Shown: positions 39,454-41,982 of the stretch, one piece after another
Position numbering within the stretch: the first letter of the stretch is position 1
How the letters are laid out: each line of letters starts with the position of its first letter
From: Lachnospiraceae bacterium
GTDB taxonomy: Bacteria > Bacillota > Clostridia > Lachnospirales > Lachnospiraceae
Assembly (NCBI GenBank): GCA_017548765.1
Contig: JAFYZH010000065.1
Coordinates: 1-41,982, forward strand
Direction: 5' to 3'
DNA: 41,982 nucleotides
The notes under the pieces: model-generated
Told to the model about the DNA's origin: nothing
The model's input: only the letters and a program-made list of their open reading frames with translations
Databases searched by the model: none
Made by a program: the position numbers and the translations under genes

Positions 39454-40179
39454 TTATGCATCGCTATCCTTATTCTCTTTCTCGTCAAGCCAGGCATCTA
39501 GCTCTTCTATGGTTTCGCACTCCGGAAATTCATAGATTTCACATCTTCTCCGCTTAACGATTTCTCCCTTTGTCCCGCAAAGCGTACAATACGTATCTTC
39601 ATCCCTAGAGTACGTATGTCGATACCAAAATTTACCGCAATTGGGACACGTAGTCTTAGTCAGATCAGGGCATCCATAAAGAATATCGACCCCTCCACTA
39701 GGAAATATGTTAAAGGGTCCCTCTCCTCTCGGTGTTCCACAAAAGTAACAGTACTTATCATCACACCCCATGATACATCCGCAATTCCCACATCGAAGCC
39801 TATACCCAATCTTAAAGGGCGAATCATCTGCGTCTTTTAGATTACTCTCAATAATGGGAAGTTGCTTTTTGAGCGACTCAATATAATCCTCAACCGAGCT
39901 GATTACGAAATACTGATCCATTTCCGCATCGTACAGATCAGTTGCATTGGAATAATAACGAGCAAGAGCCTTTTCTCTGGCCAGGAAAGCTCGATTCTCA
40001 TTGGAGATTGATTTGCTTTCATACATAACCATAACAAATCTGCTTTCCGGATCGTCTTTTATCAAATCTGACCACTTATCCGCAATAAGGGAGGTCTCCT
40101 CAAGTCTTACTTCCCGTTGCGTATTCTCTTTCAAAAAATCGTATATCTTCTCATTGTTCGTAATATATGTGAAATCCAT
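39454..40179 (-). CDS. Double zinc-ribbon protein, unknown function
   Basis: 241 residues. The first 130 form a helical soluble domain without known motifs. Two zinc ribbons follow: 'CGNCGC' paired with 'CYFCG' (about 130-148), and 'CPNCG' paired with 'CTLCG' (about 178-203). The C-terminus is acidic and Lys/Glu-rich. The SD AGGAG overlaps the stop of the radical SAM gene 12 bp upstream, so the two are translated from one transcript. It could be a partner or substrate-presenting protein for that enzyme, but nothing in the sequence proves it. Confidence 0.75.
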   Translation of the reverse strand: MDFTYITNNEKIYDFLKENTQREVRLEETSLIADKWSDLIKDDPESRFVMVMYESKSISNENRAFLAREKALARYYSNATDLYDAEMDQYFVISSVEDYIESLKKQLPIIESNLKDADDSPFKIGYRLRCGNCGCIMGCDDKYCYFCGTPRGEGPFNIFPSGGVDILYGCPDLTKTTCPNCGKFWYRHTYSRDEDTYCTLCGTKGEIVKRRRCEIYEFPECETIEELDAWLDEKENKDSDA

Positions 40180-40191
40180 AATGCTCTCCTT

Positions 40192-41286
40192 TCAAGTCAA
40201 AAGACAGATTTTAGGCCTGTTGTTTTCAAAGTCCCATGTATGCAAAGAGTCACCGGCACAATACGCCTTTTCCTTGCACCCTTTGCACTGATCGCACATA
40301 TTGCTACGATCGACACGATACGGTTTGAAACCGTTCACCCAGATATCATAAAAGCGATCTCGGGCAATATTCCCCTGGATCAATTTCGGCCTTCGTTCGA
40401 TGTCAGGGCAACCGAAGATATCCCCATTTACCAGGATACTCGCTACGCAAAGGCCCGCCCTGCAGAGGAAGAAGCCATCCCGAACCTCTCGCTCAAAATC
40501 ATAGGAGAGATAATGAGAGCAACCATACCGAATATCCATGCGGTTGTTTATGTCATATCGCTTCTCTCGAATAAATCCGAGCAGTTTCCTCATCTCTTCA
40601 TCGTCCAGTAAGAGAGAACTGATCTCCGAATGAGCCCTCCCGATCGGCTCGAGATTTATCACCCGCCAGGAATCGACCTTCAACTCTTTCATAAGTTCAA
40701 ACAGTTCCTCGAGCTCGTCGAAATTCTGCTTGCTCACCACGGTAGTGACCTGAACCTTATGTCCTGCACTGTGGAGATTTCGGATCCCGTCGATCGTCTG
40801 GTCGAAGCATCCCGGAAACCTCCTGAGCCACTCATGGCTCTGCTTTAACCCATCTAAACTGACGGATATGCTCCCCATCTTCAACTTCTTCAGTTTACGG
40901 GCCATCTCCAGGTCAATAAGAGTCGCATTGGTCGTCATTCCCCACGGAATCCCCCTCTCATTTATAGCCTCCGCGATCGTTTCAAAATCAGGATGCAGCA
41001 GCGGCTCACCTCCCGTGAGGCAGATCATGAAATCCGCATCGGAAAAATCATCCTTCAACTGATCCAGCAAGTTTATTAGCAGCTTCGTATCAGCATACTG
41101 AGTATTGGCCGGAGTACAATTACTTCCACAGTGCCTACACCGCAAATTGCATGCATCCGTCAACTCAAAGAAGAGATACCGAAGATCCGGATGCTTATAC
41201 AGGTACTTACGATAAGCTGCTACCTTTCGCATGTCCCGAGTTTTGATTGCTTCTTTTGAAAGAACTTTCTCATCTAAACCATTCAT
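40192..41286 (-). CDS. Radical SAM/SPASM enzyme
   Basis: 364 residues. The CX3CX2C cluster motif is C46, C50, C53 in 'TDACNLRCRHCG', with 'LTGGEPLLHPDF' (about 89-100) as the SAM-binding GGE motif and 'ISVSLDG' later in the barrel. The C-terminal SPASM region carries Cys for auxiliary 4Fe-4S clusters ('FLCRAGLCV', 'IFGCPDIE', 'MCDQCKGCKEKAYCAGDSLH', and the end 'ICLL'). SPASM enzymes modify ribosomal peptides or proteins, for example as anSMEs or in RiPP maturation. No short precursor peptide ORF was found beside it, so the substrate may be one of the operon proteins. Middle gene of three. Confidence 0.92.
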   Translation of the reverse strand: MNGLDEKVLSKEAIKTRDMRKVAAYRKYLYKHPDLRYLFFELTDACNLRCRHCGSNCTPANTQYADTKLLINLLDQLKDDFSDADFMICLTGGEPLLHPDFETIAEAINERGIPWGMTTNATLIDLEMARKLKKLKMGSISVSLDGLKQSHEWLRRFPGCFDQTIDGIRNLHSAGHKVQVTTVVSKQNFDELEELFELMKELKVDSWRVINLEPIGRAHSEISSLLLDDEEMRKLLGFIREKRYDINNRMDIRYGCSHYLSYDFEREVRDGFFLCRAGLCVASILVNGDIFGCPDIERRPKLIQGNIARDRFYDIWVNGFKPYRVDRSNMCDQCKGCKEKAYCAGDSLHTWDFENNRPKICLLT

Positions 41287-41347
41287 GTCGCACCTCCATC
41301 AGTACCGCCTGTTTCGATTGTCAAAATATCGTATCCCTTCACAATCT

Positions 41348-41860
41348 CTATTTCTTGAGCCAAGTTCTTTTATTGTCCAGAATCAGACACTTCTCACCAA
41401 CATATGTAATTAGAGTGGAACTCACATTATGGGTGCGAGTTTCGCCCAAAAACGTGATGGATATAACGGAATATGCGTCGAAATCTTGCTGGTAATTCAT
41501 GGCTGTCTGATCTGAATTCACGATATATATCCCATCGATAAATCCATCCCACATCTGTCCAATAAGCGGCGCACCAGAAGCATCTACACGAAGATTTCCG
41601 TTCTCATCACGCCCAAATAGTTGTTCGTAATGCACCTTCCCGTCTTTTGAGATCGTCAGAGATTCCATGTCCCTCTCCCACTCCGTTCCCAAGAGGGTGG
41701 ATGTATCAGTCACCGTTGCCGTCTGTACGATGTTCGTTCCCGCAATAACAGGAATACTAGCCTCAGTTTTCTCCGAAGTTTTGCACCCCGACAGAGAAGA
41801 CAATAATCCAACTATCATAATAACTACTGCAATCTTTCTATGCATCTTTTTCATGGTCAT
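41348..41860 (-). CDS. Lipoprotein, unknown function
   Basis: 170 residues from the ATG at 41860 with AGGAGG six bases upstream; a TTG two codons earlier is inside the spacer. Signal with lipobox LSGC (lipidated Cys26), short Thr/Val-rich linker, then an extracellular domain of about 120 residues with lipocalin-like alternation: 'LLGTEWERDMESLTISKDG', 'MWDGFIDGIYIVNSD', 'YSVISITFLGETRTHNV'. No family recognised. First gene of a three-gene operon with radical SAM and zinc-ribbon genes (61-bp gap to the next). Its promoter overlaps a palindrome. Confidence 0.78.
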   Translation of the reverse strand: MTMKKMHRKIAVVIMIVGLLSSLSGCKTSEKTEASIPVIAGTNIVQTATVTDTSTLLGTEWERDMESLTISKDGKVHYEQLFGRDENGNLRVDASGAPLIGQMWDGFIDGIYIVNSDQTAMNYQQDFDAYSVISITFLGETRTHNVSSTLITYVGEKCLILDNKRTWLKK

Positions 41861-41942
41861 ATACAACCTCCTTTCAATTTACAAACACCTAAGCACCTGC
41901 ACTCCATATTATTACGGGGTATAAGTTTATTTCGGTATGAAT

Positions 41943-41975
41943 ATTATAACAAATATGATGTACGAATTATCGTAC
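41943..41975 (-). promoter_or_regulatory. Extended -10 promoter overlapped by a perfect palindrome
   Basis: Minus strand TGTTATAAT (TATAAT at 41943-41948). At the -35 position sits GTACGA-TAAT-TCGTAC (41960-41975), a perfect inverted repeat with 6-bp arms, in place of a consensus -35. It is a likely operator of the lipoprotein-radical SAM operon. Confidence 0.55.
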
Positions 41976-41982
41976 ACCAAAA

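Overview
The window looks like a chromosomal stretch of a strictly anaerobic member of the Clostridia (Bacillota), most likely gut- or rumen-type. The basis is intermediate GC, Gram-positive style ribosome binding sites (GGAGG) and sigma-A promoters, many small lipoproteins with Thr/Glu-rich linkers, a group B [FeFe] hydrogenase, a PaaK plus ACT pair, a CotH kinase, and the DUF4358/MBOAT/DHHW cassette. The genus cannot be fixed from the sequence alone. No IS element, prophage, CRISPR array or rRNA operon was seen.

Layout. 1-295: 64-bp tandem repeats and a terminator. 296-5285: minus-strand membrane proteins and lipoproteins of unknown function. 5341-9301: plus-strand operon of a VTC-type polyphosphate polymerase domain protein, a DUF4956 membrane protein and a CotH-family kinase, preceded by 11-bp-phased direct repeats resembling a Pho box. 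9311-11400: queuosine precursor operon queC-yhhQ-queF (minus) with a structured leader. 11483-12802: PlsC-like acyltransferase fused to a zinc ribbon. 12838-16904: minus operon of group B [FeFe] hydrogenase, ECF S-component-like protein, YcxB-like protein and a GNAT-PHP fusion. 17061-21057: a multi-span membrane protein, a secreted beta-helix/TM/LuxR one-component regulator, and a lipoprotein. 21223-24435: HAD phosphatase, Nudix hydrolase, ACT protein and PaaK. 24629-28405: acetyltransferases, a PLC-like protein and a propeller/BspA lipoprotein. 28620-29922: small membrane proteins, one frameshifted, beside a four-hairpin element. 30199-35125: ECF sigma factor and membrane anti-sigma, then a DUF4358 lipoprotein, MBOAT acyltransferase and DHHW protein. 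35153-36744: tRNA-Ser(GCT), an XRE regulator and RtcB. 36838-39298: a 50-residue ORF, gene remnants, a DUF6273 lipoprotein, an unknown protein and an Imm1 immunity gene broken by a TGA codon. 39454-41975: an operon of lipoprotein, radical SAM/SPASM enzyme and zinc-ribbon protein behind a palindromic promoter.

How genes work together. The clearest regulatory inference is the ECF module. The sigma gene and the DUF4358-MBOAT-DHHW operon about 1.5 kb downstream are each preceded by the same two-block motif (CCGACATT, 14-nt gap, CGTTATAC), so this sigma factor probably drives both itself and an envelope polymer O-acylation operon. The three most unusual items are the beta-helix/LuxR protein, the VTC-DUF4956-CotH operon with its Pho-box-like repeats, and the ECF regulon. 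Coordinates of motifs were worked out by hand; family assignments come from recognising motifs, not from database searches.
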